From positions 1-57,845 of IMG/VR virus record IMGVR_UViG_3300025810_000007: a DNA stretch of 57,845 nt; one strand, written 5' to 3'. Position numbers and translations under genes: made by a program. Positions 21,256 to 28,208 of this stretch are shown piece after piece (position 1 is the first letter of the stretch; each line of letters begins with the position of its first letter). The notes under the pieces were generated by a model. The model saw only the letters and a list, made by a program, of their open reading frames with translations. It was not told the DNA's origin and made no database searches. This DNA is from a virus.

Positions 21256-21403
21256 CTTCTTCTCTTTCTTTCTGTTCTTTTTCAAATCCTTCATCTAACA
21301 TTTCGGATAGTGTCTTTTCTTTCTTAAAAATTTCATCAAAGTTTTTACGATACAAATCATTAGAAGGTCTACTTATACCATCAAATTTTTCTTTTTTACT
21401 CAT
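21242..21403 (-). CDS. Small charged protein (53 aa)
   Basis: 53 codons, MSKKEKFDGISRPSNDLYRK, then FDEIFKKEKTLSEMLDEGF and an acidic tail. It overlaps the gene upstream by eight bases and the oxygenase downstream by 14. The FDGISRPSNDLYRKNFDEIF type sequence is one I associate with marine phages. Function unknown. Confidence 0.6.
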   Translation of the reverse strand: MSKKEKFDGISRPSNDLYRKNFDEIFKKEKTLSEMLDEGFEKEQKEREEDDSE

Positions 21404-21680
21404 AATCTGAATTATCTACAATTAAACTATCGTCATTTTTATTAAAAGGATATGGATGACCTAAACTAGAATTAAAATGTTTTCCAGGATATTCATACCA
21501 ACCTGTTACTTCTAAATGATCTCTAATTTTTTCTAAACTATGTTTAAAAAATCTTCTGTTTCTGTGATTTAAATATTTTTTAGTTAAATCATCATCAGCA
21601 TTGGCTACTAACCAACCCATTAGTGAATAAACATAATCTTCTTCATCTGTAAAATTTTTCTTTCTTTTAATATCAATCAT
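21396..21680 (-). CDS. Hypothetical protein (94 aa)
   Basis: 94 aa, soluble: DEEDYVYSLMGWLVANADDD, then FFKHSLEKIRDHLEVTGWYE and a polar tail. It overlaps both neighbours by a few bases. No domain recognised. Confidence 0.6.
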   Translation of the reverse strand: MIDIKRKKNFTDEEDYVYSLMGWLVANADDDLTKKYLNHRNRRFFKHSLEKIRDHLEVTGWYEYPGKHFNSSLGHPYPFNKNDDSLIVDNSDYE

Positions 21681-21859
21681 AGTTTTCTTTTTAACTCTTC
21701 TAAATATTCAAAGTTTTCTTGACGTCTTACTAACTCTTCCATCTCTTTGCTTTGTTTAGTTCGAAGTATTTTTGCATGTTTACGCCATGCCCAGGAATTT
21801 ATCTGTCCTGACCATTTCATAATAAAATGTAAACCTTCGTATATGTATTTATCGAACAT
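21677..21859 (-). CDS. Small basic helical protein (60 aa)
   Basis: 60 aa, with Trp-rich middle (MKWSGQINSWAWRKHAKI) and a C-terminal charged helix (KEMEELVRRQENFEYLEELK). Its ATG lies inside the last codons of the LAGLIDADG gene and its stop overlaps the next start. Function unknown. Confidence 0.58.
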   Translation of the reverse strand: MFDKYIYEGLHFIMKWSGQINSWAWRKHAKILRTKQSKEMEELVRRQENFEYLEELKRKL

Positions 21860-22289
21860 TGTTCTTTACCTCTCTGTACTCTTCTAAACTTATAACATTA
21901 TCTTTTAATGCTTTTTGTGTGTAATGTTCTATTACCTTTTGTATCTTTGGTAGCTTTGTATGAGCCCAAGGCCAAATCAAACAACACACATAGTATGCGT
22001 CTCTAAATGTACAACGCCATCTATATTGTTTCAAGTATGGAGTTCCATCAACTCGTTTACCTTTTCTAGGTTTATCGGTTAGTGTACCACAACCTAATAT
22101 TTCGTGGACCCATGTTAGAACAGATTTATCAGTCATGGTTATCTCCATTGATAAACGTAAACTGTTTGACAATCTATATCCTGGTTTACCCTTGTGTCGT
22201 TTCTTTTTTTCAATACCTCTTCGCATATGTATTGATCCTTCACCATCAAATAATCCTGCAATGTATGCTTTGTCTGTATCAGGAATCAT
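21849..22289 (-). CDS. LAGLIDADG-type homing endonuclease-like protein
   Basis: 146 aa with one clear LAGLIDADG-type motif near residue 10, YIAGLFDGEGSI, then a Lys/Arg-rich DNA-binding region and a beta-rich middle (LRLSMEITMTDKSVLTWVHE, YRWRCTFRDAYYVC). A single motif implies a homodimer. Free-standing enzymes cut near their own locus and spread by repair. No intron or inserted gene is visible around it, so it may be mobile on its own. GAGG stands before the ATG. Confidence 0.75.
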   Translation of the reverse strand: MIPDTDKAYIAGLFDGEGSIHMRRGIEKKKRHKGKPGYRLSNSLRLSMEITMTDKSVLTWVHEILGCGTLTDKPRKGKRVDGTPYLKQYRWRCTFRDAYYVCCLIWPWAHTKLPKIQKVIEHYTQKALKDNVISLEEYREVKNNVR

Positions 22290-22362
22290 ATTTCCTCACA
22301 TGTATCAGTATAGCTAATACAACAATTGAAACTGCAGTGCCTAAAAAAAACAAACCTATCAT
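22279..22362 (-). CDS. 27-residue membrane peptide
   Basis: 27 codons, MIGLFFLGTAVSIVVLAILI then a short charged tail (HVRKYDS). It has GGAG seven bases before the ATG, overlaps the lipoprotein stop (ATGA) and its own stop falls inside the LAGLIDADG start. The signals are good for such a small ORF, but expression is unproven. Confidence 0.4.
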   Translation of the reverse strand: MIGLFFLGTAVSIVVLAILIHVRKYDS

Positions 22363-22487
22363 TTTTTATCTCCGGTAAAGACCCACTTCACTATTGACGT
22401 TGTTGGATCAAATCCATCAAATCTTAAATCTTTAGTGCATGCTGTCAGAAGTACCATCATCAATCCAACCCATATCAGTTGTCTCAT
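22359..22487 (-). CDS. Small lipoprotein, possible spanin subunit (42 aa)
   Basis: 42 codons in a second frame inside the zinc-finger gene. MRQLIWVGLMMVLLTACTKD is a signal peptide with lipobox L-T-A-C, so Cys17 would be lipidated. GGAGG lies nine bases upstream. The short mature part (25 residues) resembles Rz1-like outer-membrane spanins, which are often hidden in another gene's frame. The partner could be the N-anchored coiled-coil proteins at 24339 or 25294. Confidence 0.5.
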   Translation of the reverse strand: MRQLIWVGLMMVLLTACTKDLRFDGFDPTTSIVKWVFTGDKK

Positions 22488-22623
22488 AGAACTCACCCTC
22501 CGAATCACAATCCCAACACTGGTGTATTGTGTCTTGTCCTTCTGTTGCCACTTTTAAATATCCATTACCCTTACAAGTCTGGCAGATAGTTATTGTGACT
22601 TTAGCTTTTTTTAATTTTGCCAT
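22432..22623 (-). CDS. DnaJ-type zinc-finger protein (63 aa)
   Basis: 63 aa. It has CQTCKGNGYLKV near residue 16 and CWDCDSEGEF near 36, the CxxCxGxG layout of half a DnaJ zinc-binding domain. It probably binds zinc and acts in RNA or protein handling. It overlaps the ribbon-helix-helix gene upstream, and the lipoprotein gene lies within its 3' half. Confidence 0.68.
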   Translation of the reverse strand: MAKLKKAKVTITICQTCKGNGYLKVATEGQDTIHQCWDCDSEGEFYETTDMGWIDDGTSDSMH

Positions 22624-22774
22624 TTAATTTCTTTGCTTTCTCGTTTGCTATTGATTCAATCGTCTTTGCTATAGATAATTTAGCATCGGGCAATAATACC
22701 TTTGATAACTTATCTAAAGTAGCGTATGTTTCTTTTGTTAGAGAAACATTTTTATATTTACTCATGTCTGTCAT
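22601..22774 (-). CDS. Ribbon-helix-helix DNA-binding protein (57 aa)
   Basis: 57 codons with AAAGGAAA before ATG at 22774. The sequence KYKNVSLTKETYATLDKLSK followed by LSIAKTIESIANEKAKK fits the CopG/Arc fold: one beta strand, a helix and a second helix with the SIAKTIE turn. It is first gene of the unit and lies next to its own promoter at 22802-22829, so self-regulation is likely. Confidence 0.6.
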   Translation of the reverse strand: MTDMSKYKNVSLTKETYATLDKLSKVLLPDAKLSIAKTIESIANEKAKKLNGKIKKS

Positions 22775-22801
22775 GCGTTTCCTTTCATATTTAATAACTT
22801 A

Positions 22802-22829
22802 TATATAGGTGATATTGTAGGATTGTCAA
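22802..22829 (-). promoter_or_regulatory. Promoter of the ribbon-helix-helix unit
   Basis: On the minus strand TTGACA (22829-22824), 16 bases, TATATA (22807-22802). It abuts the divergent plus-strand gene at 22829, so the regulator could control both. Confidence 0.58.
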
Positions 22830-23044
22830 TGAAAATATTATTAACTTTATTAATTTGTTCACAAGTTGCAGGTGCTTGTATGGAGCCATATAAATGGCCT
22901 GATAAGTTCAATACACAATATGATTGTCTTATGTTTGGCTATGAAGAATCTTTAAAAAAAATGAAAGAAATAGGTAGAACTGATGTTAATCAATATAATA
23001 TGTTTGTTAAATTCTACTGCACACCAGAAAAACCTAGCATTTGA
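22829..23044 (+). CDS. Small secreted protein (71 aa)
   Basis: About 71 aa from ATG at 22829. A signal peptide (MKILLTLLICSQVAGAC) is followed by MEPYKWPDKFNTQYDCLMFG and a C-terminal FVKFYCTP; three Cys remain and may form disulphides. The gene stands alone on the plus strand, and AGGATTG is its only ribosome-site candidate. A periplasmic role such as superinfection exclusion is possible but not shown. Confidence 0.6.
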   Translation: MKILLTLLICSQVAGACMEPYKWPDKFNTQYDCLMFGYEESLKKMKEIGRTDVNQYNMFVKFYCTPEKPSI

Positions 23045-23089
23045 CATTGTGGCAAAATAATGATAAAGGAAATTTAATTTCTCACCATT

Positions 23090-23124
23090 ACCTACCCTTA
23101 TTTTTTTCCCTCTTTAGGGTAGGT
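23090..23124. other. Hairpin between convergent genes
   Basis: ACCTACCCT (23090-23098) pairs with AGGGTAGGT (23116-23124) over a T-rich 17-base loop. It may act as a terminator for either side, though the T-run is inside the loop. Confidence 0.4.
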
Positions 23125-23127
23125 GTA

Positions 23128-23340
23128 TCATCTACAGATACATCCTTGTAAACTACCACTACCATCATTCATAATGTGTAGGTTTAACGTGTCAACATAT
23201 CCTGTTAATTTTAGTCTTAATATTTCGCACAGGTCCATGCAATCGACTTCGCCCAATAAAGACACATGTTCCATCATCTGCTTTGACAACGGAATTAATT
23301 GATATAGTCCGTCGTTTAAAATAATTAGCTCCATCTGCAA
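23128..23340 (-). CDS. Overlapping ORF, 3' frame (70 aa)
   Basis: 70 aa, ending LRLKLTGYVDTLNLHIMNDG and GSLQGCICR. It overlaps the 86-aa ORF by 149 bases in another frame. Both read like natural protein. Either both are used, or a frameshift joins them; I cannot decide from one sequence. Confidence 0.4.
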   Translation of the reverse strand: MQMELIILNDGLYQLIPLSKQMMEHVSLLGEVDCMDLCEILRLKLTGYVDTLNLHIMNDGSGSLQGCICR

Positions 23341-23452
23341 ACTCCTTTACTAATTTATACCAAAGATCTTTGTAGTAAGGATCTTTAGTTTTATTCCAAT
23401 TGTTAGCTGCTTCGTCTATTTCTTTTTGTGTCATCAAAAACTTTTGTTCCAT
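23192..23452 (-). CDS. Overlapping ORF, 5' frame (86 aa)
   Basis: 86 aa; a second Met (MTQKEIDEAANNWNKTKDPY) at 23434 is another possible start. It continues as DLWYKLVKEFADGANYF and is basic at the end. It overlaps the 67-aa gene by 50 bases and the next ORF by 149. No family recognised. Confidence 0.5.
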   Translation of the reverse strand: MEQKFLMTQKEIDEAANNWNKTKDPYYKDLWYKLVKEFADGANYFKRRTISINSVVKADDGTCVFIGRSRLHGPVRNIKTKINRIC

Positions 23453-23606
23453 GATTCAAAACACTTTTTAATCCTGGTGCTTTTATATTTATGTCAACAC
23501 CATAAGACTTCCATGCTTTCTTCATTAGATTTAATTCTAACAACAGATGAGACCACTGACCCTGCGCTGCATCTTCTACTTTTATTGTTATTACTTTTTC
23601 TTTCAT
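23403..23606 (-). CDS. Hypothetical small protein (67 aa)
   Basis: 67 aa: KVITIKVEDAAQGQWSHLLL, then KKAWKSYGVDINIKAPGLKS. The ATG sits at the expected start of transcription of the promoter at 23613-23640, so it is probably leaderless. Function unknown. Confidence 0.55.
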   Translation of the reverse strand: MKEKVITIKVEDAAQGQWSHLLLELNLMKKAWKSYGVDINIKAPGLKSVLNHGTKVFDDTKRNRRSS

Positions 23607-23612
23607 ATCTAT

Positions 23613-23640
23613 AATGTAGGATACTTCAGGATATTGTCAA
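23613..23640 (-). promoter_or_regulatory. Promoter of the 67-aa gene
   Basis: On the minus strand TTGACA (23640-23635), 16 bases, TACATT (23618-23613). The -35 overlaps the stop of the upstream 46-aa gene. Confidence 0.45.
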
Positions 23641-23777
23641 CCTTTACCTTGACCTTTATATCTAGTTTGTTTTTGCTGTCTTTTTTCGTGTTTACTTTTA
23701 TTTTTCTTGTGTTGCCGTGCACCTCTTTTTTTAGGTTTATCACGAGGTGTAAAATGTTTAAAGGTTCTCTTGGCCAT
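23637..23777 (-). CDS. Tiny Lys/Arg-rich protein (46 aa)
   Basis: 46 codons, MAKRTFKHFTPRDKPKKRGA then a run of Lys, Arg, Gln and His. Extremely basic, so probably nucleic-acid binding. It overlaps the zinc-ribbon gene by 20 bases. I associate this type with marine phages. Function unknown. Confidence 0.58.
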   Translation of the reverse strand: MAKRTFKHFTPRDKPKKRGARQHKKNKSKHEKRQQKQTRYKGQGKG

Positions 23778-23976
23778 CTGTCCAATCTTTTACAAATACA
23801 TTCATATCTTCTTGTCTAGTTATGTGTGGTAAGTAAGTTATCTTTCCGTTTATATGCTGTTCAAGATCAGCACCACAATTCATACATCTATACATTTCTT
23901 TTGTAAGTCCAACTAACATTGTGAACTCATCACACGTTGGACATTTGCCATTTACGATTTCCGCTGTAATTTTCAT
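23758..23976 (-). CDS. Zinc-ribbon protein (72 aa)
   Basis: 72 aa with CPTCDEF near residue 12 and CMNCGAD near 31, a classic four-Cys zinc ribbon. The C-terminal half is acidic and polar. It starts at the stop of the gene upstream. Such ribbons in phages often bind RNA polymerase or DNA; the target here is unknown. Confidence 0.68.
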   Translation of the reverse strand: MKITAEIVNGKCPTCDEFTMLVGLTKEMYRCMNCGADLEQHINGKITYLPHITRQEDMNVFVKDWTDGQENL

Positions 23977-24194
23977 TAATCTAATATTAACTTCTTTATA
24001 GATAAAGATCCATCAATATTTTGCTCTAACTCTGCCATAGATTTTATGCACTGGTACTTGACATGTCCATCAGGTTTTAACTGACGTTTAGCTACACGTG
24101 CCCCCTTGAGACATTCAGACATCGAAGTTTGGATACGTGCCTCCTTGATCTCTCCTTGTACAATCATAAGTAGGGCTACCACTAACTCTGTCAT
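23976..24194 (-). CDS. Small membrane-anchored or secreted protein (72 aa)
   Basis: 72 aa: hydrophobic start MTELVVALLMIVQGEIKEAR, then a soluble part with two Cys (SMSECLKGARV, VKYQCIKSM) that may pair in the periplasm. It overlaps the neighbour upstream (ATGA). Function unknown. Confidence 0.6.
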   Translation of the reverse strand: MTELVVALLMIVQGEIKEARIQTSMSECLKGARVAKRQLKPDGHVKYQCIKSMAELEQNIDGSLSIKKLILD

Positions 24195-24355
24195 AATATT
24201 TTACCTTTGTTAATACCTTGCTTTACAACGTACTTTTGTGTACCATGCTTGCCAGTTTCAACTTCTTTTTTTAAATTCTTAACAAAGTTCATTTGTTTAG
24301 CTTTCTTTTCCATGTCAGAAATATATTGCACAATTTGTCTAGTAATTCTTTCCAT
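24191..24355 (-). CDS. Small basic helical protein (54 aa)
   Basis: 54 codons, MERITRQIVQYISDMEKKAK, then KNLKKEVETGKHGTQKYVVK. It overlaps the membrane coiled-coil gene by 17 bases and the next gene by four. Function unknown. Confidence 0.55.
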   Translation of the reverse strand: MERITRQIVQYISDMEKKAKQMNFVKNLKKEVETGKHGTQKYVVKQGINKGKIL

Positions 24356-24716
24356 TTTCTCTAACCTTATCTTTTAAGTTTTCAATATCCTCTAATGCTT
24401 TTTCTAATTGTTCTCTTAAAAATTCTATATTAACTTTGTTTGTCATATTCATCTCTTGAGTTTGTTCCATTTTCTCTACGGTCTTATAAAGATCTTCGAT
24501 CAAAAAATGTTGTTCCTGGTCCGTGGGCACTTGTTCACTTTTTTTTAACAAATCATTCTCAAACAACTCACGTGATGTCTCCAACGATACTAATCTCGCC
24601 GTAAGCTCCGTGTATGCGAACACGCCGGCTGCGACGAGCAAAATCAAGCTAGCAACCGTCTTCATCGGCATCTGCACGGCAGCGGATTCAGATATGTTTA
24701 AAGGTTTCTTACTCAT
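24339..24716 (-). CDS. N-anchored coiled-coil membrane protein (125 aa)
   Basis: 125 aa. One hydrophobic segment (TVASLILLVAAGVFAYTEL, about residues 20-38) is followed by a long helical region with Leu heptads (EDLYKTVEKMEQTQEM, FLREQLEKALEDIENLKDKV). This is the layout of inner-membrane spanins (Rz-like) and of other lysis-linked proteins. The lipoprotein at 22359 could be its partner. Role inferred from layout. Confidence 0.6.
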   Translation of the reverse strand: MSKKPLNISESAAVQMPMKTVASLILLVAAGVFAYTELTARLVSLETSRELFENDLLKKSEQVPTDQEQHFLIEDLYKTVEKMEQTQEMNMTNKVNIEFLREQLEKALEDIENLKDKVRENGKNY

Positions 24717-25272
24717 TTATTTTTGGTTTTGGTAATGGTAATATTATATTCTCATCTGTCAAGTATTTCGGTATTTTTAGCTTCTTTTTACTGGGTTTTA
24801 TGAATTTATCTCCCATTAAAGTGACGTCTGGATTCTCTTTTTTGTAATCATCTTTCATATCATCCCACAAACTTTGTGAATCAGATGGTCTAGTATTATC
24901 TCGTGTAGGAGTGACACCTCTGCATTTAGATACAAGTAAGGCAAAGTTTTCATTAAGAGCTAGACTAGGATTGCTATTTACTCTACCACACATCTTCATC
25001 AATTCTAATTGTTGTTTGATTGCTACGTTTTCTTTTGATGTTTTACAATCTGTACCTAAATATTTTCTGTAAGTAAATCTTATACCTTGTTGTTCATTTG
25101 TACTACTATCACTGTAATCATAATCAGTGTCTCTTCTCTCTGTACTAATTTCAAATTCTCCACATCTTACACCATACTCGTTAAGATATTCATTTCTAGG
25201 ATAAGCAGGCTGCATAAATAAAGCCATAAAACAAAGCATAAGTATGAGTATCGCTGTAAATCTGTAATCCAT
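24709..25272 (-). CDS. Exported protein (187 aa)
   Basis: 187 aa from ATG at 25272, which has GGAG eight bases upstream; a start five codons earlier lacks one. A signal-like N-terminus (FTAILILMLCFMALFMQPAY) precedes a soluble part with conserved-looking Cys (GVRCGEFEIS, GTDCKTSKE, KMCGRVNS, SKCRGV) that could form two disulphides. The C-terminus is Lys/Pro-rich. Probably periplasmic; function unknown. Confidence 0.62.
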   Translation of the reverse strand: MDYRFTAILILMLCFMALFMQPAYPRNEYLNEYGVRCGEFEISTERRDTDYDYSDSSTNEQQGIRFTYRKYLGTDCKTSKENVAIKQQLELMKMCGRVNSNPSLALNENFALLVSKCRGVTPTRDNTRPSDSQSLWDDMKDDYKKENPDVTLMGDKFIKPSKKKLKIPKYLTDENIILPLPKPKINE

Positions 25273-25293
25273 CTTGGCTATCTCCATAATTCA

Positions 25294-25593
25294 TTACCTA
25301 TTTAAATCCTTAATATCATAGTCGTGTTCTCTGACTTGATCTGCTAGTTGTCTATATAAATTTTCTGCCATCTGCCACGTAGATTCTGCAGAAGTTAGTC
25401 TTGTGTTTTGATCTACAATTTTATCTTCAACTACTTTTAAATCTCTTTTTAAATCTACAATTTCTTGCTGACTAGTATTAATAGTATCTGTAAGATTAAC
25501 AATATAACGAACGCCAGTAAATGTACCAACTAGCACTGAAGCTACTACCGGCACTAATACAAAATTTTTTTTTAATAAATCTGCTAAATTCAT
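25294..25593 (-). CDS. N-anchored coiled-coil protein, spanin-like (99 aa)
   Basis: 99 aa: one hydrophobic segment (FVLVPVVASVLVGTFTGV) then a continuous helix (QEIVDLKRDLKVVEDKI, AENLYRQLADQVREHDYD). This is a good Rz-like inner-membrane spanin layout. It overlaps the 215-aa gene by four bases. With the proteins at 24339 and 22359 it may make up the lysis set. Confidence 0.6.
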   Translation of the reverse strand: MNLADLLKKNFVLVPVVASVLVGTFTGVRYIVNLTDTINTSQQEIVDLKRDLKVVEDKIVDQNTRLTSAESTWQMAENLYRQLADQVREHDYDIKDLNR

Positions 25594-26237
25594 TTTTTCT
25601 TTTCCTCAATTTCATAGAAGAACTTGTCCGTATCTTCTGTACGCCAGGCTCTACTATCTTCTACATTCCATTCAGATGTTTGCACTTTCCAGTCAGGTAT
25701 ATTATCTTTTACAGTAAAAGAAGGTATATCCCATATACATCTATTGTTTGGTTGTGCTGCATAATTACCATCGTCTAATGCAATTATGTGAGCGCACTTA
25801 TGTTCGTGCGGAATCTCTGAATGATCAGTGTCTAGTATATTACTCTCTGGGTGTGCAAAATCAACAGTAAATAAATATTTACCTGGATGCCATTTTTTAT
25901 CTTTACCTATGTATTTGCCAGCTTGTCCGTCTAGAATATCCCAAGAATGCACAGAAGGATAATAAGAGAAACAATTCCAAAGCTGTAGTTCATCAAGTCT
26001 TCTGGTTGGTACGTCTTCGACTTTGAAACCACGTTGAATAAACGCGCTAATTGGGAGGCGATAAAAGATTGCACCGTTTTCCATAATAGCGTGCCATAAG
26101 ATGCTGCGACCTGTAAGAGCGCTAATACCAAAGATAACACAGTCTTCAACTTCTCCATGATGTTTTTGTAAGTCATATAAATACTCCTTTTTTATTTGCG
26201 CATATACTACAGGAATGTTTGCATTTAAGTAAGCCAT
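25590..26237 (-). CDS. Hypothetical protein (215 aa)
   Basis: 215 aa with no obvious membrane segment in this frame. Trp/His-rich regions (GRSILWHAIMENGAIFYRLP, DKKWHPGKYLFTVDFAHPES, EIPHEHKCAHIIALDDG) suggest a small beta-rich, possibly metal-binding fold. A second ORF in another frame (25931-26176) lies inside it. It is preceded by the polymerase gene. I do not recognise a family. Confidence 0.6.
   Translation of the reverse strand: MAYLNANIPVVYAQIKKEYLYDLQKHHGEVEDCVIFGISALTGRSILWHAIMENGAIFYRLPISAFIQRGFKVEDVPTRRLDELQLWNCFSYYPSVHSWDILDGQAGKYIGKDKKWHPGKYLFTVDFAHPESNILDTDHSEIPHEHKCAHIIALDDGNYAAQPNNRCIWDIPSFTVKDNIPDWKVQTSEWNVEDSRAWRTEDTDKFFYEIEEKKK
25931..26176 (-). CDS. Nested ORF, holin-like (81 aa)
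   Basis: 81 aa, in another frame inside the 215-aa gene. Two hydrophobic segments, LSLVLALLQVAASYGTLLW and YSFGIVSLIILLCILGIF, are separated by a basic loop. AAGGAG stands eight bases before its ATG, a good ribosome binding site. Holins are often small and two-TM, and spanin-like genes follow. Alternatively, the hydrophobic frame could be chance; the host frame is also open. Confidence 0.4.
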   Translation of the reverse strand: MTYKNIMEKLKTVLSLVLALLQVAASYGTLLWKTVQSFIASQLARLFNVVSKSKTYQPEDLMNYSFGIVSLIILLCILGIF

Positions 26238-26246
26238 AAATTAACC

Positions 26247-28208
26247 TCATTTTATTGTACCCCAATTTGGTCCAGATTCAAAGTCTACTTTGTTCTTAAC
26301 TTCAAGAGGTATTGTTTCTTGCATAATTTTTCTTATCTCTTCTGGTCCTTGGTCCGTGATCGAAATACAAAGCTCATCGTGTATTTGTATGTGAGGCACT
26401 ATACCTTTTTTATGTAAATCTACCATAGCCTTCTTTGTCATATCTGCAGCGGACCCTTGTATCAATCTATTCAAAGCCTTGTAAGTAAATGCAGGTGTGT
26501 AGTATCTATCAAAATAATCCATGTAATTAGGATCTATTTTATTTTCTTTAAACTTCTCTATCATTTCAGCTTTAAATGCTTCTTTTGCTTGTTCCTCTGT
26601 GTACAAAGGCACTTCGTTAAATCTATTTGTTTCAGGATTCCATTCTTTGTTTGTTGTCTCCCACTTATTAAACCTGCAGAATCTGTCGTACAAAGTAAAT
26701 AATAATTTATTCTCTTTTGCAAATTGTATTAATTCTTGTGATAGCTGTCTTACAAAAGGCACACGTCCATGATATTCATTAAATAATGCTTTTGCTTTAG
26801 CTTGATCTAGTCCTAATTCTTTCTGTAATTTTATCTTACCCATACCATAGAAAAGACCTAGGTTAATTGTTTTTGCCTGTTTCCTGGAGATATTAGCCAT
26901 GTCAGCGACTATCTGATGGAAATCCGCATCGTCCTTGTCAAATTCTTCTTGGAGCGTCTCCGTGCCTGGTAGGCCTAGTTTAATTGCATAGTGCACTACA
27001 ATACGTGGCTCCTGTTGTGAGTAGTCAAAGCTACCCCATTTACAGCCCTCTTCAGGTATAAATAGTTCTCTCATCTTTTTGCCGATATACCCTTTAGATG
27101 GTATCTGTTGTAAGTTTGGATTAGACATACTAAATCGACCAGTTACAGTTCCTCCTGCATCTGATCTAATCTGATTTATATCTGCGTGTATTCTTTCTTC
27201 ATGCACATAATCTAACAAACCATTTACGAAAGTATTAACTGCCTTGTCATACTCTCTTGCTTTTGCAATCATACGTAAACATTTATTGTTATGTGTTTTT
27301 AAATAATCTTTTGGTAGTTGTGGCATCTTTGATTTTGGTGTGACCTTGTAATCTTTGATACAAAGATGATCTAATAATTTTTTAATTGATGCTGCAGCCC
27401 AGATGTCAACTTTTATTGTTGTAATACTTTCTATTGCATTTACAATTTGATCTCTACGTTTTTTAAGATGTCTGCCAAACGTAATAGCTTTTGCGACATC
27501 TATTCTAACGCCTTTGAATTTCATGTCAACTAAACATAAAAATAATTCTGTTTCTAATTCAAATATTTGTCTACAAGTTTTTTGTTCTCCATCTTCTTTG
27601 ATGTATAATACTTCGTCTATTTTTTTATTAAATAGATTCCATAATTTATAAGTTAAGTTTACATCTTGTTTTGCATATTCTTTTACAATTGATGCAGGTA
27701 GTTTATGCATGTTAGTCATTGGGTCCTTAACTGTACCACCAGACCATTCTAATGTTTTTTGTTGTAAATCGTATTTGTATTTTTCTTCGTTGAGATAATC
27801 TTTTGATAATGCATCGAGTGAATATTTAAATCTGTTCTCATCAATAACAGATGCAGCTATCATAGTATCGACTATTCTACCTTTCATCATCTTACCAGTT
27901 ACAGCTCTAATCCAACAAACATCATACATTGCATTGTGAAATACTTTTGTGATGTTTTCGTTTTGAAATATTTTATCATTTAATACTTCCCATATCTTGT
28001 CTATTCTTTCAGGATCTATGTCAGTATCTGAATGACGTAAAGGAAAGTATGATGTATCTTTACCTGTTGCAACAGCTATACCACAAATGAAACCATCGTT
28101 TCTTATAGCACCTAAACCTTTTGTTTTAAGATTTGGATCGTATGTTTCTATATCAACTGCAACTGTATCTACACCGTTTAGGTCTAGATCTTCTGGTGTA
28201 TTACACAT
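26247..28208 (-). CDS. polA: DNA polymerase I family (family A) with proofreading
   Basis: 653 aa. The 3'-5' exonuclease domain is intact: DIE at 19-21, HNAMYD around 91-96 and YAKQD at 178-182. The polymerase domain has motif A FDYSQQEPR (394-402), motif B RKQAKTINLGLFYG (442-455) and motif C IHDEL near residue 622. The position equal to E. coli Phe762 is Leu450. No 5'-3' nuclease domain is present, as in phage T7-type enzymes. It is the replicative enzyme of the module at 26-34.6 kb. Confidence 0.93.
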   Translation of the reverse strand: MCNTPEDLDLNGVDTVAVDIETYDPNLKTKGLGAIRNDGFICGIAVATGKDTSYFPLRHSDTDIDPERIDKIWEVLNDKIFQNENITKVFHNAMYDVCWIRAVTGKMMKGRIVDTMIAASVIDENRFKYSLDALSKDYLNEEKYKYDLQQKTLEWSGGTVKDPMTNMHKLPASIVKEYAKQDVNLTYKLWNLFNKKIDEVLYIKEDGEQKTCRQIFELETELFLCLVDMKFKGVRIDVAKAITFGRHLKKRRDQIVNAIESITTIKVDIWAAASIKKLLDHLCIKDYKVTPKSKMPQLPKDYLKTHNNKCLRMIAKAREYDKAVNTFVNGLLDYVHEERIHADINQIRSDAGGTVTGRFSMSNPNLQQIPSKGYIGKKMRELFIPEEGCKWGSFDYSQQEPRIVVHYAIKLGLPGTETLQEEFDKDDADFHQIVADMANISRKQAKTINLGLFYGMGKIKLQKELGLDQAKAKALFNEYHGRVPFVRQLSQELIQFAKENKLLFTLYDRFCRFNKWETTNKEWNPETNRFNEVPLYTEEQAKEAFKAEMIEKFKENKIDPNYMDYFDRYYTPAFTYKALNRLIQGSAADMTKKAMVDLHKKGIVPHIQIHDELCISITDQGPEEIRKIMQETIPLEVKNKVDFESGPNWGTIK

